Both the position numbers and the translations under genes were made by a program. Positions 6,501-14,754 of a stretch of 15,168 nucleotides of DNA are shown piece by piece. Under the pieces are notes generated by a model. That model made no database searches. It was not told the origin of the DNA and saw only the letters and a program-made list of their open reading frames with translations. How positions within the stretch are numbered: the stretch's first letter is position 1; each line of letters opens with the position of its first letter. Origin of the DNA: Rubrivivax sp. (GTDB lineage: Bacteria; Pseudomonadota; Gammaproteobacteria; Burkholderiales; Burkholderiaceae_C); NCBI GenBank assembly GCA_030693565.1, contig JAUYAJ010000166.1, forward strand, positions 1-15,168, read 5' to 3'.

Positions 6501-8387
6501 ATGACCCAAGCCAGCCCCCTGTCCACCGTGACCCCCGACGAAATGCAGGCCCCGCGTCCCGAAGATGCGGCGGTCAACCGGGCCATCAAACGCTGGATCC
6601 AGCCTCTTGAGGCGGTATCGGCGTCGCTGATGGTGGCCATCGTGCTGATGCTGTTCGGCGGCGTCGTCGCGCGCTATATCTTCGGGCGGCCGGTGACCTG
6701 GATCGACGAGGCCGTTTCCTTCGCCTTCATCTGGGTGGCGATGCTGGGCTCCGTGCTGGCCATGCACCGCAACGAACATCTGCGGCTGACGATGTTCGTC
6801 GACCAGATGCCGGCCCGGATGCGCGGGCTCGTGCATGCCTTTGCCCTGGTCGCCGTGGCGGCCTTCCTGATCGGGCTGATCGGCCCGGCCATCGAACATG
6901 TGGAATCCGAGTGGATCATCGCTTCGCCAGCGCTGGAGATCCCGGCCGGTCTTCGTGTCGCGGCGATCGCCGTCGGCCTGGTCCTGATGCTGGCCCTGGT
7001 GGCGGTCTATTCGGTCCGCACCGTATCCAAGGCGAACCTCGCGATCGCCGTCCTGGGGGTGGGCGCATTCGTCGGCCTGGGCCTGTGGCTGGCGCCGCAA
7101 TTCGCGCAGCTGGGCCTGCTGAACATCCTGATCTTCCTGACCGGCCTCGTCGCGCTGTGCCTGATCGCGGGCGTTCCGATCGCCTTCTGCTTCGGTTGCG
7201 GCGTGATGTGCTTTCTGGCCTTCTCGACCCAGGTACCGCTGGGCGTGATCGTCGGGCGCATGGACGAGGGCATGGCCAACATCGTCCTGGTTTCGGTGCC
7301 CATCTTCGTGCTGCTGGGCTGCGTGCTCGACGCCACCGGCATGGGCAAGGCGATCGTCGACCTGCTGGCTTCCCTGGTCGGCCACGTCAAGGCCGGCATG
7401 TCCTACGTGCTGCTGGGGTCGCTCTTCATCGTCTCGGGCATCTCCGGCTCCAAGGTCTCGGACATGGCGACCGTCGCCCCCGCGCTGTTCCCCGAAATGA
7501 GGCGGCGCGGCAACAAGCAGCCTGAGATGGTGGCGCTGCTGGCCACGGGTGCGGCGATGGCCGACACGGTGCCGCCCAGCATCGTGCTGATCGTGCTCGG
7601 CTCGGTGGCCGGCGTGTCGATTGCGGGGCTGTTCGAGAGCGGCATCGTGGTGGCGATGGTGCTGCTGCTGGCGCTGCTGATCCTGGCGCGCTGGAAGGCC
7701 CGCCACGAGGATACGAAAAACGTGCGCCGTCCGGCGTGGAAGGCCATCGGGCGCCTGGCGCTGATCGCCGGGCCCGCCCTGGTGCTGCCCTTCCTGATCC
7801 GCAGTGCGGTCGGCGGCGGCGTTGCCACGGCGACCGAAGTCTCGACGATTGCCGTGCTCTATGCGATGTTGATCGGGCAGGTGCTGTACGGCGGCATCGG
7901 TGCCAAGCGCCTGTACGAGATGCTTGTCGAGACCGCCGCGCTGAGCGGGGCGATCCTGCTCATCCTCGGCACCGCGTCGGCCATGGCCTGGGCCATCACT
8001 CAGAGCGGCATCGTCCAGCACCTGACCCTGTTCCTCACCACGCTGCCGGGCGGCTGGATCGCCTTCATGTTCGTGACGATCGCCGTCTTCCTGGTGCTCG
8101 GCTGCCTGCTCGAGGGTCTGCCCGCCGTCCTGCTGCTGGCACCCATCATGTTTCCGATCGCCAAGAAGCTCGGCATCCACGACATCCACTACTCGATGGT
8201 CATCGTGTGCGCGATGAACATCGGTCTGATGATGCCGCCCATCGGCGTCGGCTTCTATGTCGCCTGCCGCATCGGCGACGCCAAGCCCGACGCCGTCATG
8301 CCGGCGATCTGGCCGTATATCGGCGCCCTGCTCGCCGGGGTCGTCGTGATCGCGATGGTGCCCTGGCTGTCCACCTTCATGCTGTAA
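6501..8387 (+). CDS. dctQM: TRAP transporter fused permease, DctQ-DctM
   Basis: A 628-residue inner-membrane protein joining both TRAP permease subunits. After a 30-residue hydrophilic head, DctQ (about 35-175) has four membrane helices and the conserved ARYIFGRPVTWIDEAVSF and WVAMLGSVLAMHRNEHL segments. A linking helix (about 181-199) leads to DctM (about 205-628), the sodium-driven transport subunit with roughly a dozen helices, including an SGISGSKVSDMA loop and TGAAMADTVPPSIVLIVLG, which match the two hairpin loops of the family. The C-terminus has MNIGLMMPPIGVGFYVAC. Separate DctQ and DctM genes are the commoner arrangement; fusions such as SiaQM are known. ATG 6501 is chosen because DctQ starts near there; an upstream in-frame ATG at 6444 lies within the intergenic repeat region. 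No strong ribosome site is visible. Confidence 0.93.
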   Translation: MTQASPLSTVTPDEMQAPRPEDAAVNRAIKRWIQPLEAVSASLMVAIVLMLFGGVVARYIFGRPVTWIDEAVSFAFIWVAMLGSVLAMHRNEHLRLTMFVDQMPARMRGLVHAFALVAVAAFLIGLIGPAIEHVESEWIIASPALEIPAGLRVAAIAVGLVLMLALVAVYSVRTVSKANLAIAVLGVGAFVGLGLWLAPQFAQLGLLNILIFLTGLVALCLIAGVPIAFCFGCGVMCFLAFSTQVPLGVIVGRMDEGMANIVLVSVPIFVLLGCVLDATGMGKAIVDLLASLVGHVKAGMSYVLLGSLFIVSGISGSKVSDMATVAPALFPEMRRRGNKQPEMVALLATGAAMADTVPPSIVLIVLGSVAGVSIAGLFESGIVVAMVLLLALLILARWKARHEDTKNVRRPAWKAIGRLALIAGPALVLPFLIRSAVGGGVATATEVSTIAVLYAMLIGQVLYGGIGAKRLYEMLVETAALSGAILLILGTASAMAWAITQSGIVQHLTLFLTTLPGGWIAFMFVTIAVFLVLGCLLEGLPAVLLLAPIMFPIAKKLGIHDIHYSMVIVCAMNIGLMMPPIGVGFYVACRIGDAKPDAVMPAIWPYIGALLAGVVVIAMVPWLSTFML

Positions 8388-8417
8388 GCACCTCCACCAC
8401 AGGCCCACGGGATCGAC

Positions 8418-9341
8418 ATGAACATCTTCATCACCGGCGCCGGTGGCTACATCGGCGGCTCAGTCGCCGCGGCCTTGCTGGCCAACGGACATCATGTCCG
8501 CGGCCTGGCGCGCAGCGAGCCCAGCGCCGCGAAGCTGGCGGCACGCGGCATCGAGCCCGTGCTCGGAACGCTGGACGATGCCGGGCTGCTGGCCCAGGAG
8601 GCACGGAATTCCGATGGGGTCATCAACACCGCCAGCGCGGACCACGCGGGCGCGGTCGAGTCGTTGCTTGCAGGACTCGAGGGTTCGTCCAAGCCGCTGC
8701 TGCACACTAGCGGCTCCAGCGTCGTCGGCGACGACGCACGCGGCAGCCGCCGGTCGGCACAGGTGTTCGACGGCCTGTCACCGCTGGTCGTGAACCCCGC
8801 CAAGCAGAGCCGCCGCAACATCGATCTGGCAGTGCTCGGCGCTGCCGCGCGGGGTGTGCGCTCGGCCGTGATCTGCCCCAGCCTGATTTACGGTGTGGGC
8901 ACGGGGCCGAACCCGCACAGCGTGCAGATTCCGTTCCTGGCGGCCAACGCGCGCGAGCGCGGCCGGGTGCAGATCGTCGGCGCCGGCTTGAACGTCTGGT
9001 CCAACGTGCACATCGACGATGTCGTCGACCTGTACCTGCTGGCCCTCGCCAAGGCGCCTGCCGGCGCCTTCTACTTCGCCGAAAACGGCGAAGCGTCCTT
9101 CGGCGACATCGGTGCGGCGGTCGCACGCCGGCTGGCGCTGCCGAACGTCGAGTCGTTGCCGCCCGAGCTCGCCGCCCAACGCTGGGGTGAGCCCAGAGCC
9201 TACTTTTCGCTCGGCAGCAACAGCCGGGTGAGCTCGATCCGCGCACGGCGCGAGCTGGGCTGGGCGCCGCACCATGCGTCGCTCATAGCCTGGATCCTGG
9301 GCGCGATGCCGGTCGATGCAAGCGCTGCTTCTTCATCCTGA
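8418..9341 (+). CDS. Atypical NAD-dependent epimerase/dehydratase-like SDR
   Basis: A 307-residue extended-SDR-like protein with an NAD(P)-binding Rossmann domain: ITGAGGYIGG at 5-14 gives the GxxGxxG motif, and TSGSSVVG (97-104) supplies the usual serine strand. VICPSLIYGVGTG (151-163) and NVHIDDVVDLYLLAL (196-210) are typical of epimerase-like members. The catalytic YxxxK pair is absent: the expected region reads VVNPAKQSRRNIDLAV (124-139). Such atypical members may reduce, isomerise or only bind nucleotide and substrate. It follows dctQM by 30 bp and precedes the classical SDR by 11 bp, so it is probably co-transcribed and acts on the imported compound; the reaction is unknown. Confidence 0.88.
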   Translation: MNIFITGAGGYIGGSVAAALLANGHHVRGLARSEPSAAKLAARGIEPVLGTLDDAGLLAQEARNSDGVINTASADHAGAVESLLAGLEGSSKPLLHTSGSSVVGDDARGSRRSAQVFDGLSPLVVNPAKQSRRNIDLAVLGAAARGVRSAVICPSLIYGVGTGPNPHSVQIPFLAANARERGRVQIVGAGLNVWSNVHIDDVVDLYLLALAKAPAGAFYFAENGEASFGDIGAAVARRLALPNVESLPPELAAQRWGEPRAYFSLGSNSRVSSIRARRELGWAPHHASLIAWILGAMPVDASAASSS

Positions 9342-9352
9342 ACGGGGTCCAC

Positions 9353-10123
9353 ATGTTGCTCGAGGACAAGGTTTGCGTGATCACCGGCGCAGCGTCGCTG
9401 CGCAGCATCGGCTACGCCACGGCAGAGTTGTTCGCCGAACATGGCGCCAAGGTCGTGGTCGTCGATCTCCAGATGGATGGACCGGTGCTCGCCGGAATCC
9501 AGTCCGCCATCGAAAGCAAGCTGCGGCGCCCGGTCTCGGTGCACGGGTTCCGCTGCGACATCAGCAAGGCGGAAGACTGCGATGAGATGGTTCGCCGGGT
9601 CGTCGAGCTGCATGGAGCCATCGACTGCCTGGTGAATTCGGCTGGCATCGTGAAGTCGCAGTCGCTGCTGGACATCTCGCCCCAGGATCTCGACCTCATG
9701 TTCGCCGTGAACCTGAAAGGTGCCTTCTACCTTTGCCAGAGTGTCTTGAAAGTCTTCGTCGAGCGCCGGAGCGGGAACATCGTCAATGTGTCGTCGCTCG
9801 CCGCGCAGCGTGGCGGCGGCCTGGTGGGCGGCGCGCACTATGCCGCGTCGAAGGGTGGTGTCCTGAGCCTGACCAGGAGCATCGCGCGCGAGTTCGGCGC
9901 GCTGGGCATCCGGGCGAACGCAATCTGCCCCGCGATGATCGAGACCCCCATGCTCGACGGACTCTCCCCGGAGCGGCTCCAGGACATCGTCGACGCCATT
10001 CCCCTGAAGCGCACGGGCACGACGCGCGAGTTGGCCGGCGCCTGCCTCTTCCTCGCCTCCGAACTCTCCGGCTTCGTCACCGGGGCCACCATCGACGTCA
10101 ACGGTGGAACCCATATCCACTGA
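9353..10123 (+). CDS. Classical SDR oxidoreductase
   Basis: A 256-residue classical short-chain dehydrogenase, probably a cytoplasmic tetramer, that oxidises an alcohol or reduces a ketone. Motifs in order: cofactor loop TGAASLRSIG (11-20), a variant with two extra residues and Ser for the second Gly; D39 at the end of strand 2, favouring NAD(H) over NADP(H); NSAG (95-98); N120; S147/S148; and the catalytic Y163-x3-K167 in HYAASKGG. The tail SGFVTGATIDVNGG is typical. All four catalytic residues (N, S, Y, K) are present. ATG 9353 follows a GGGG element. It is 11 bp after the epimerase-like gene and 82 bp before the ABM-hemerythrin gene. It could act as a hydroxyacid, diol or beta-hydroxyacyl dehydrogenase; the substrate cannot be read from sequence. 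Confidence 0.95.
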   Translation: MLLEDKVCVITGAASLRSIGYATAELFAEHGAKVVVVDLQMDGPVLAGIQSAIESKLRRPVSVHGFRCDISKAEDCDEMVRRVVELHGAIDCLVNSAGIVKSQSLLDISPQDLDLMFAVNLKGAFYLCQSVLKVFVERRSGNIVNVSSLAAQRGGGLVGGAHYAASKGGVLSLTRSIAREFGALGIRANAICPAMIETPMLDGLSPERLQDIVDAIPLKRTGTTRELAGACLFLASELSGFVTGATIDVNGGTHIH

Positions 10124-10205
10124 CGATCGCGAGGCTGTCGAGCGCGAAGGCGCAGGCGGCACCCCGGCGTCCATCCCTCTGCAATCAACCCGAGAAGCGG
10201 CCCCC

Positions 10206-11081
10206 ATGATCCTCGAAGTTGCCGATATCCGAATCGCACCGGGCCGCCAGGCCGAATTCGAACAGGCCGTTCACCACGGCCTGCAAACCGTGATCGCCCC
10301 GTCGAAGGGCTTTCAGGGCTACCAGGTTCGCCACAGCATCGAGTCGCCCGAGCGATACCTGCTGCTGCTCGAGTGGGACACGCTGGAAGACCATACCGTG
10401 GGCTTCCGCGGCTCGGCTGCGTTCGCGCAATGGCGAAGCATCGTGGCCGGCTTCTTCGCCCAGCCCCCGTTCACGGAGCACTTCGAGGCGATCGCCGCCC
10501 GTCCACGCAACGATGTCGTGGCAGCGCGCACGACTTCCGCGCACGACGGCACCATGGACAAGCCGATCCAGGACTTCTCGGACTGCCACGCGGCGATCGT
10601 CAGCATGTTCGACGACCTCACGGCTCTGGCGCGCCCGCAGGCCCCGACGCCACAGCGGCGCGACATGGCCAACCGCGTGCTGGATGTCTTCCAGGACGTT
10701 GTGACCGCTCACCACCGGGAGGAAGAGGCCGAGCTGTTTGCGGCGGTGCTCGCAGATGCGGTTCCCGGAGAAGAGCACGCGAAGGTCGAGTCGTTCGTCA
10801 ACCGGCTCGTGGCCGAGCACAGGCGTGTCGAGGGCCTGTATTCGCAGTTGATCCCGGCACTGTCTGCGATGGCCAACGGCGATGATGCCGCGCTCGATGC
10901 GGCGGCGGTCGAGGTGCTGGTCACCGACTACCGTGCCCATGCGCAATTCGAGGAAGAGTCTTTCCTGCCGCTGTCGCAGACCATCCTCGGGCGCAACAGC
11001 GACCACATGGCGGCACTCGGACTGGCGCTGCACATCCGGCACGCCGTGAACGAGTTGCGGCACCGGTTCGGGACCATCTAG
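10206..11081 (+). CDS. Fusion of an antibiotic biosynthesis monooxygenase (ABM) domain and a hemerythrin domain
   Basis: A 291-residue two-domain protein. Residues 1-98 form an ABM-type ferredoxin-like fold (EVADIRIAPGRQAEFEQAV, GFQGYQV, RYLLLLEWDTLEDH, then FRGSAAFAQWRSIV), a family that includes cofactor-free oxygenases, heme-degrading enzymes and stress proteins. A polar linker (about 99-116) leads to a hemerythrin/HHE four-helix bundle (117-265) with the diiron ligand set: H128, H170-x3-E174, H205 and H245-x3-E249. Hemerythrins bind O2, NO or iron. ATG 10206 begins the ABM strand; the frame is open further upstream but would run into the SDR gene. An internal ATG at 10554 begins exactly at the hemerythrin domain, so a shorter product could also be made. 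The cupin gene starts 3 bp after its stop, implying coupled expression. The function of the pair is unknown. Confidence 0.85.
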   Translation: MILEVADIRIAPGRQAEFEQAVHHGLQTVIAPSKGFQGYQVRHSIESPERYLLLLEWDTLEDHTVGFRGSAAFAQWRSIVAGFFAQPPFTEHFEAIAARPRNDVVAARTTSAHDGTMDKPIQDFSDCHAAIVSMFDDLTALARPQAPTPQRRDMANRVLDVFQDVVTAHHREEEAELFAAVLADAVPGEEHAKVESFVNRLVAEHRRVEGLYSQLIPALSAMANGDDAALDAAAVEVLVTDYRAHAQFEEESFLPLSQTILGRNSDHMAALGLALHIRHAVNELRHRFGTI

Positions 11082-11084
11082 ATC

Positions 11085-11495
11085 ATGAACAGCCAGATTC
11101 ACTTTCTTCCGTTCGACTCCTTGCCAGCAATTCCGCGGGGCAACGGCATCCTCAACTACCCCATCGCCAGCAAGAAGGTGGGCGCGCGCGCCATGCATAC
11201 CGGCATTTCCAGGCTGCCGGTTGGCGTGACGGCGCCGCGGCACTCGCACAACGCCGAAGAGCAGGTCACGGTGCTGGAAGGCCGCGTGAAGATCGTGCTC
11301 GACGACCGCGAGCAGGTCTGCGGCCGCTTCGACTCCACCTTCATCTCGGCGGGCGTGGAACACGAGATCGTCAACGTGGGTGACGACACGGCCTACGTGC
11401 TGGTGGTCTACGGTTCGCCGGACGTGGACCGCACTTTCGCCGCCACCGGCGAGACCGTGGCCATCGGTTCCGACAGCGATCGATTCGTTCGCTGA
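11085..11495 (+). CDS. Small single-domain cupin protein
   Basis: A 136-residue one-domain cupin (beta-barrel). Motif 1 fits the consensus exactly: G47-x5-H53-S-H55-x3-E59-x6-G66, giving a His-His-Glu metal site. Motif 2 (SAGVEHEIVN, 88-97) supplies H93 and N97 but has Ser for the usual Pro. All four metal ligands (H53, H55, E59, H93) are present, so it probably binds iron, manganese or a similar metal. Small cupins act as dioxygenases, isomerases, or sensors for a small acid. The start at ATG 11085 lies 3 bp after the ABM-hemerythrin stop and 18 bp before the acyl-CoA dehydrogenase gene, a tight operon layout. The reaction is unknown; a role in oxidising the same substrate is inference from position. 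Confidence 0.9.
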   Translation: MNSQIHFLPFDSLPAIPRGNGILNYPIASKKVGARAMHTGISRLPVGVTAPRHSHNAEEQVTVLEGRVKIVLDDREQVCGRFDSTFISAGVEHEIVNVGDDTAYVLVVYGSPDVDRTFAATGETVAIGSDSDRFVR

Positions 11496-11513
11496 GACAA
11501 CAATGGAAGCACC

Positions 11514-12674
11514 GTGTCGCTCGATCAAGAAACCTTTCAGCTCCTGAAGGACAGCGTGCAGCGCTTCGTGCGCGAGCGCCTGATGCCCGCCGAGGACGAT
11601 GTGGAGGAGCACGACGAGGTGCCCGCCGACATCGTCGACGACATGAAGGAACTGGGGCTGTTCGGCATCTCGATCCCCGAGCAGTACGGCGGCATCGGGC
11701 TGTCGATGGCGCAGGAGTGCGAAGTCGCCTACGAGCTCGGGCAGACGGCGCTGGCCTTCCGCTCCGTGGTGGGAACGAATATCGGCATCGGCTCGCAGGG
11801 CATCCTGATGGACGGCACGCCCGGGCAGAAGGCCGAGTACCTGCCGCGCATCGCCAGCGGCGACCTGCTGATCTCGTTCGCGCTCACCGAGCCCGACGCC
11901 GGCTCGGACGCCGCTGCGCTCAAGACCCGTGCGGTCGCCGACGGCAGCGACTACCTGATCACCGGCAGCAAGCGTTTCATCACCAATGCGCCGCGCGCCG
12001 GCGCCTTCACCTTGATGGCGCGCACGGGCGGGCCGGGTGCCGCGGGCATCTCGGCCTTCATCGTGCCGGCCGGCCTGCCCGGCCTGAGCCTGGGCAGGGC
12101 CGACAAGAAGATGGGCCAGCGCGGCACCAAGACCTGCGACGTCAACCTCGACCAGGTGCGTGTGCCGGCAGCCAACATCATCGGCGGCGAGGCGGGCAAG
12201 GGCTTCAAGACGGCGATGAAGGTGCTCGACCGCGGCCGCCTGCATGTCTCGGCGCTGGCCTGCGGCATGGCGCAGCGCATCCTGCACGACAGCGTGGCCT
12301 ACGCGCAGCAGCGCAAGCAGTTCGGCCAGCGCATCGGCGACTTCCAACTCGTGCAGGCGATGCTGGCCGACAGCCAGGCTGAACTGCTTGCCGGCTGGTC
12401 ACTGGTGCAGGCGGCGGCGCATCGCTACGACGCCAAGCCCTTCGACAGCAGCGATCCCGAGGTCAGCATGCAGGCATCCTGCGCCAAGATGTTCACCACC
12501 GAGATGGTCGGTCGCGTGGCCGACCGCGGCGTGCAGATCCATGGCGGCGCCGGCTATATCAACGAATACAAGGTCGAGCGCTTCTACCGCGACGTGCGGC
12601 TGCTGCGCCTGTACGAAGGCACCACGCAGATCCAGCAGCTTGTCATCGGCAAGCACCTGATGCGCGCTGCCTGA
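11514..12674 (+). CDS. Acyl-CoA dehydrogenase
   Basis: A 386-residue FAD enzyme that makes a 2,3-trans-enoyl-CoA from an acyl-CoA and passes electrons to ETF. It has the N-terminal helical domain, the middle beta domain with FALTEPDAGSDAAALKT (122-138) and GSKRFITNA (151-159), and the C-terminal helical domain with QRKQFGQRIGDFQLVQ. The catalytic base is E368 in LYEGTTQIQQ, at the position used by short- and medium-chain members. QIHGGAGYI (341-349) and the preceding AKMF segment are hallmarks. Length is normal. The start is GTG 11514, preceded by GGAAG 5 bases upstream; the ATG at 11504 is in another frame. It is 18 bp after the cupin gene and 21 bp before the hydratase/dehydrogenase gene, so these act in sequence in one beta-oxidation spiral. 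Chain or ring type is unknown. Confidence 0.97.
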   Translation: MSLDQETFQLLKDSVQRFVRERLMPAEDDVEEHDEVPADIVDDMKELGLFGISIPEQYGGIGLSMAQECEVAYELGQTALAFRSVVGTNIGIGSQGILMDGTPGQKAEYLPRIASGDLLISFALTEPDAGSDAAALKTRAVADGSDYLITGSKRFITNAPRAGAFTLMARTGGPGAAGISAFIVPAGLPGLSLGRADKKMGQRGTKTCDVNLDQVRVPAANIIGGEAGKGFKTAMKVLDRGRLHVSALACGMAQRILHDSVAYAQQRKQFGQRIGDFQLVQAMLADSQAELLAGWSLVQAAAHRYDAKPFDSSDPEVSMQASCAKMFTTEMVGRVADRGVQIHGGAGYINEYKVERFYRDVRLLRLYEGTTQIQQLVIGKHLMRAA

Positions 12675-12695
12675 TCAGTCGCTCTGGGACACACC

Positions 12696-14744
12696 ATGTT
12701 GACCATTTACAACGGCGTGGCCGTGATCACGCTCGACAACCCGCCCGTCAACAGCCTGGGCCATGCCTTGCGCGAGCGCATCGTGCAGCGGCTCGAAGCG
12801 GCGTTGGTCGACCCCGCGGTGCGTGGCATCGTTCTGGCCGGCACCGACAAGGCCTTCTCTGCCGGCGCCGACGTGGCCGAATTCGGCACGCCGCTGCAAT
12901 TCCAGGAGCCGATGCTGCGGGGCGTAGTGGCCGCCGTCGAGGCGAGCCACAAGCCGGTGGTCGCCGCGCTGGCCGGCGTGGCGCTGGGGGGCGGGCTGGA
13001 ACTGGCCCTGGCCTGCCATGGCCGTGTTGCGCTCGAATCGGCCCGGGTGGGGCTGCCCGAAGTCACGCTCGGACTGATCCCGGGATCGGGCGGCACGCAG
13101 CGCCTGCCGCGGCTGGTGGGCCCGGAAGCGGCGCTCGCGCTGATGCTGTCGGGCGAGCCCAGGAGCGCCAAGGATCTGGCCGGATCGGGCCTGTTCGACG
13201 CCGTGGTGGCCGGCGACCTGGTCGCGGCGGCCATGCGTCGGGCGCTGGAGCTGGCCGACACCGGCGCACCGTTTCCCCGCGCCCGCGACCGCCACCCCGA
13301 GGCCGCGCAGGTGCAGACCATCGTCGATGCGCACCGCGCAAAACTGCAGCCCCGGCAGCGGCTCCAACCGGCCTATGGTGCCCTGCTGGACTCGGTGGCG
13401 GCCTGCGTACTGCCTTTCGACGAGGGCCTGCAGCGCGAGCGCGAGCTGTTCCTCGAACTGCTGCCGTCGGCGGCGGCACAGGCGCTGCGTTACCAGTTCA
13501 AGGCCGAGCGCGAGGCCACCCGCCTGCCCGCCGATCTGCAGGCAGCACCGCGTCCGGTGGCCCGCGTCGCCGTGATTGGCGCCGGCACGATGGGAACGGG
13601 CATCACGATCGCGGCACTCGACGCCGGCCTCCAAGTGCTGCTGCTCGAACAGGATGAGGCGGCACTGGCCCGCGGCCGCCAGCGCATCAGCGACCACTAC
13701 CGTGGCCGCGTCACGGCCGGCAAGCTAAAGGTCATCATGGCCGCTGACAACGAAACCCGGCTGGCCATCACGACCGACTGGGCGCGGCTGGCTGACGCCG
13801 ATCTGGTGATCGAGGCGGTGTTCGAGGAACTGGCGGTCAAGCAGCAGGTCTTCCGCACCGTCGATGGCTATGCACGGCAGGGTGCCGTGCTCGCGACGAA
13901 CACCTCGTACCTCGACGTCGACGCCATCGCGGCAGCCACCTCACGACCGCAGGACGTGCTGGGCCTGCACTTTTTCAGCCCGGCGAATGTGATGAAGCTG
14001 CTGGAAGTGGTGCGTGGCGCGAACACTGCGCCCGATGTGCTGGCCACCGGCATGGCTCTCGGCGTCAAGCTGAAGAAGACGCCGGTGCACTGCGGCAACG
14101 CCTTCGGTTTCATCGGCAACCGCATCTACAACGCCTACCGGCGCCAATGCGAGTTCATGCTTGAGGACGGTGCCTGGCCTGAGAACGTGGACCACGCGCT
14201 GACGGCGATGGGCTTTGCGATGGGCCCGTTTGCGGTGGCGGACCTGTCCGGCCTGGATATCGCTTGGCGCATGCGCAAGGCACAGGCGGCCACGCGCGAC
14301 CCGCGAGAGCGCTATGTGGCCGTCCTTGACCAGCTGTGCGAACAGGGCCGACTGGGCCGCAAGTCGGGTGCCGGCTACTACACCTACACGGACGGCAAAC
14401 AGTCCACAACGACTGACTCGAACGTGCGCGGCCTGATCGAGCAGGCCAGTTTGGCGCGCGGGATCACGCGCCGTGAAATCGCAGCCGACGAGATCCAGCG
14501 CCGAGCCTTGCTGGCAATGGCGAACGAAGCGGCCCGGCTGCTCGCCGAAGGAGTGGCCAGCCGACCGGCGGATGTGGACGTTGTCCTCGTTCAGGGCTAC
14601 GGATTTCCGCGCTGGGAAGGCGGTCCTGTCTTCTGGGCCCGTCGACAGGACAGGCAAAGGCTCGAAGCGGAGCTGCAACAAATGGCGCGCGAAGCCGGGC
14701 ATGGCTTTGTGCTCGGTAACCTCGATGCGCTGTTGGCGCAATGA
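12696..14744 (+). CDS. Bifunctional enoyl-CoA hydratase/3-hydroxyacyl-CoA dehydrogenase (FadB/FadJ-like)
   Basis: A 682-residue fusion that hydrates an enoyl-CoA and oxidises the 3-hydroxyacyl-CoA with NAD. Residues 1-180 are the crotonase domain: oxyanion-hole segment AFSAGADVAEF (53-63), and catalytic E102 (GGGLELAL) and E122 (GLPEVTLGLIPGSGGTQRLPR region), matching rat Glu144 and Glu164. A helical linker follows to about 285. The dehydrogenase part has the NAD loop GAGTMGTG (295-302), NTS (402-404), catalytic H425 (GLHFFSPANVMKLLEVV) with E437, and GFIGNR (471-476). Residues from about 475 form the HAD C-domain, duplicated as in FadB; the total is slightly shorter than FadB (about 730). 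The start at ATG 12696 has only a weak GGGA site. With the acyl-CoA dehydrogenase before and thiolase after, it completes a beta-oxidation set; the thiolase signature suggests six-carbon dicarboxyl-CoA intermediates. Confidence 0.96.
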   Translation: MLTIYNGVAVITLDNPPVNSLGHALRERIVQRLEAALVDPAVRGIVLAGTDKAFSAGADVAEFGTPLQFQEPMLRGVVAAVEASHKPVVAALAGVALGGGLELALACHGRVALESARVGLPEVTLGLIPGSGGTQRLPRLVGPEAALALMLSGEPRSAKDLAGSGLFDAVVAGDLVAAAMRRALELADTGAPFPRARDRHPEAAQVQTIVDAHRAKLQPRQRLQPAYGALLDSVAACVLPFDEGLQRERELFLELLPSAAAQALRYQFKAEREATRLPADLQAAPRPVARVAVIGAGTMGTGITIAALDAGLQVLLLEQDEAALARGRQRISDHYRGRVTAGKLKVIMAADNETRLAITTDWARLADADLVIEAVFEELAVKQQVFRTVDGYARQGAVLATNTSYLDVDAIAAATSRPQDVLGLHFFSPANVMKLLEVVRGANTAPDVLATGMALGVKLKKTPVHCGNAFGFIGNRIYNAYRRQCEFMLEDGAWPENVDHALTAMGFAMGPFAVADLSGLDIAWRMRKAQAATRDPRERYVAVLDQLCEQGRLGRKSGAGYYTYTDGKQSTTTDSNVRGLIEQASLARGITRREIAADEIQRRALLAMANEAARLLAEGVASRPADVDVVLVQGYGFPRWEGGPVFWARRQDRQRLEAELQQMAREAGHGFVLGNLDALLAQ

Positions 14745-14754
14745 AACCCACCCC

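Noticed and set aside
6489..8408. A 639-codon minus-strand open frame opposite dctQM
   Set aside because: It is rich in His, Gln, Asp and Arg, resembles no family, and mirrors the codon phase of a clear GC-rich membrane-protein gene; it is an antisense shadow.
10104..10205. Upstream extension of the ABM-hemerythrin protein by 34 residues
   Set aside because: It would overlap the SDR gene end, and the added residues are not ABM-like; ATG 10206 starts exactly at the first ABM strand.
10185..12347. A 720-codon minus-strand open frame opposite the ABM-hemerythrin, cupin and acyl-CoA dehydrogenase genes
   Set aside because: It crosses three well-supported genes, has a His/Asp/Arg-rich low-quality sequence and shows no motif.
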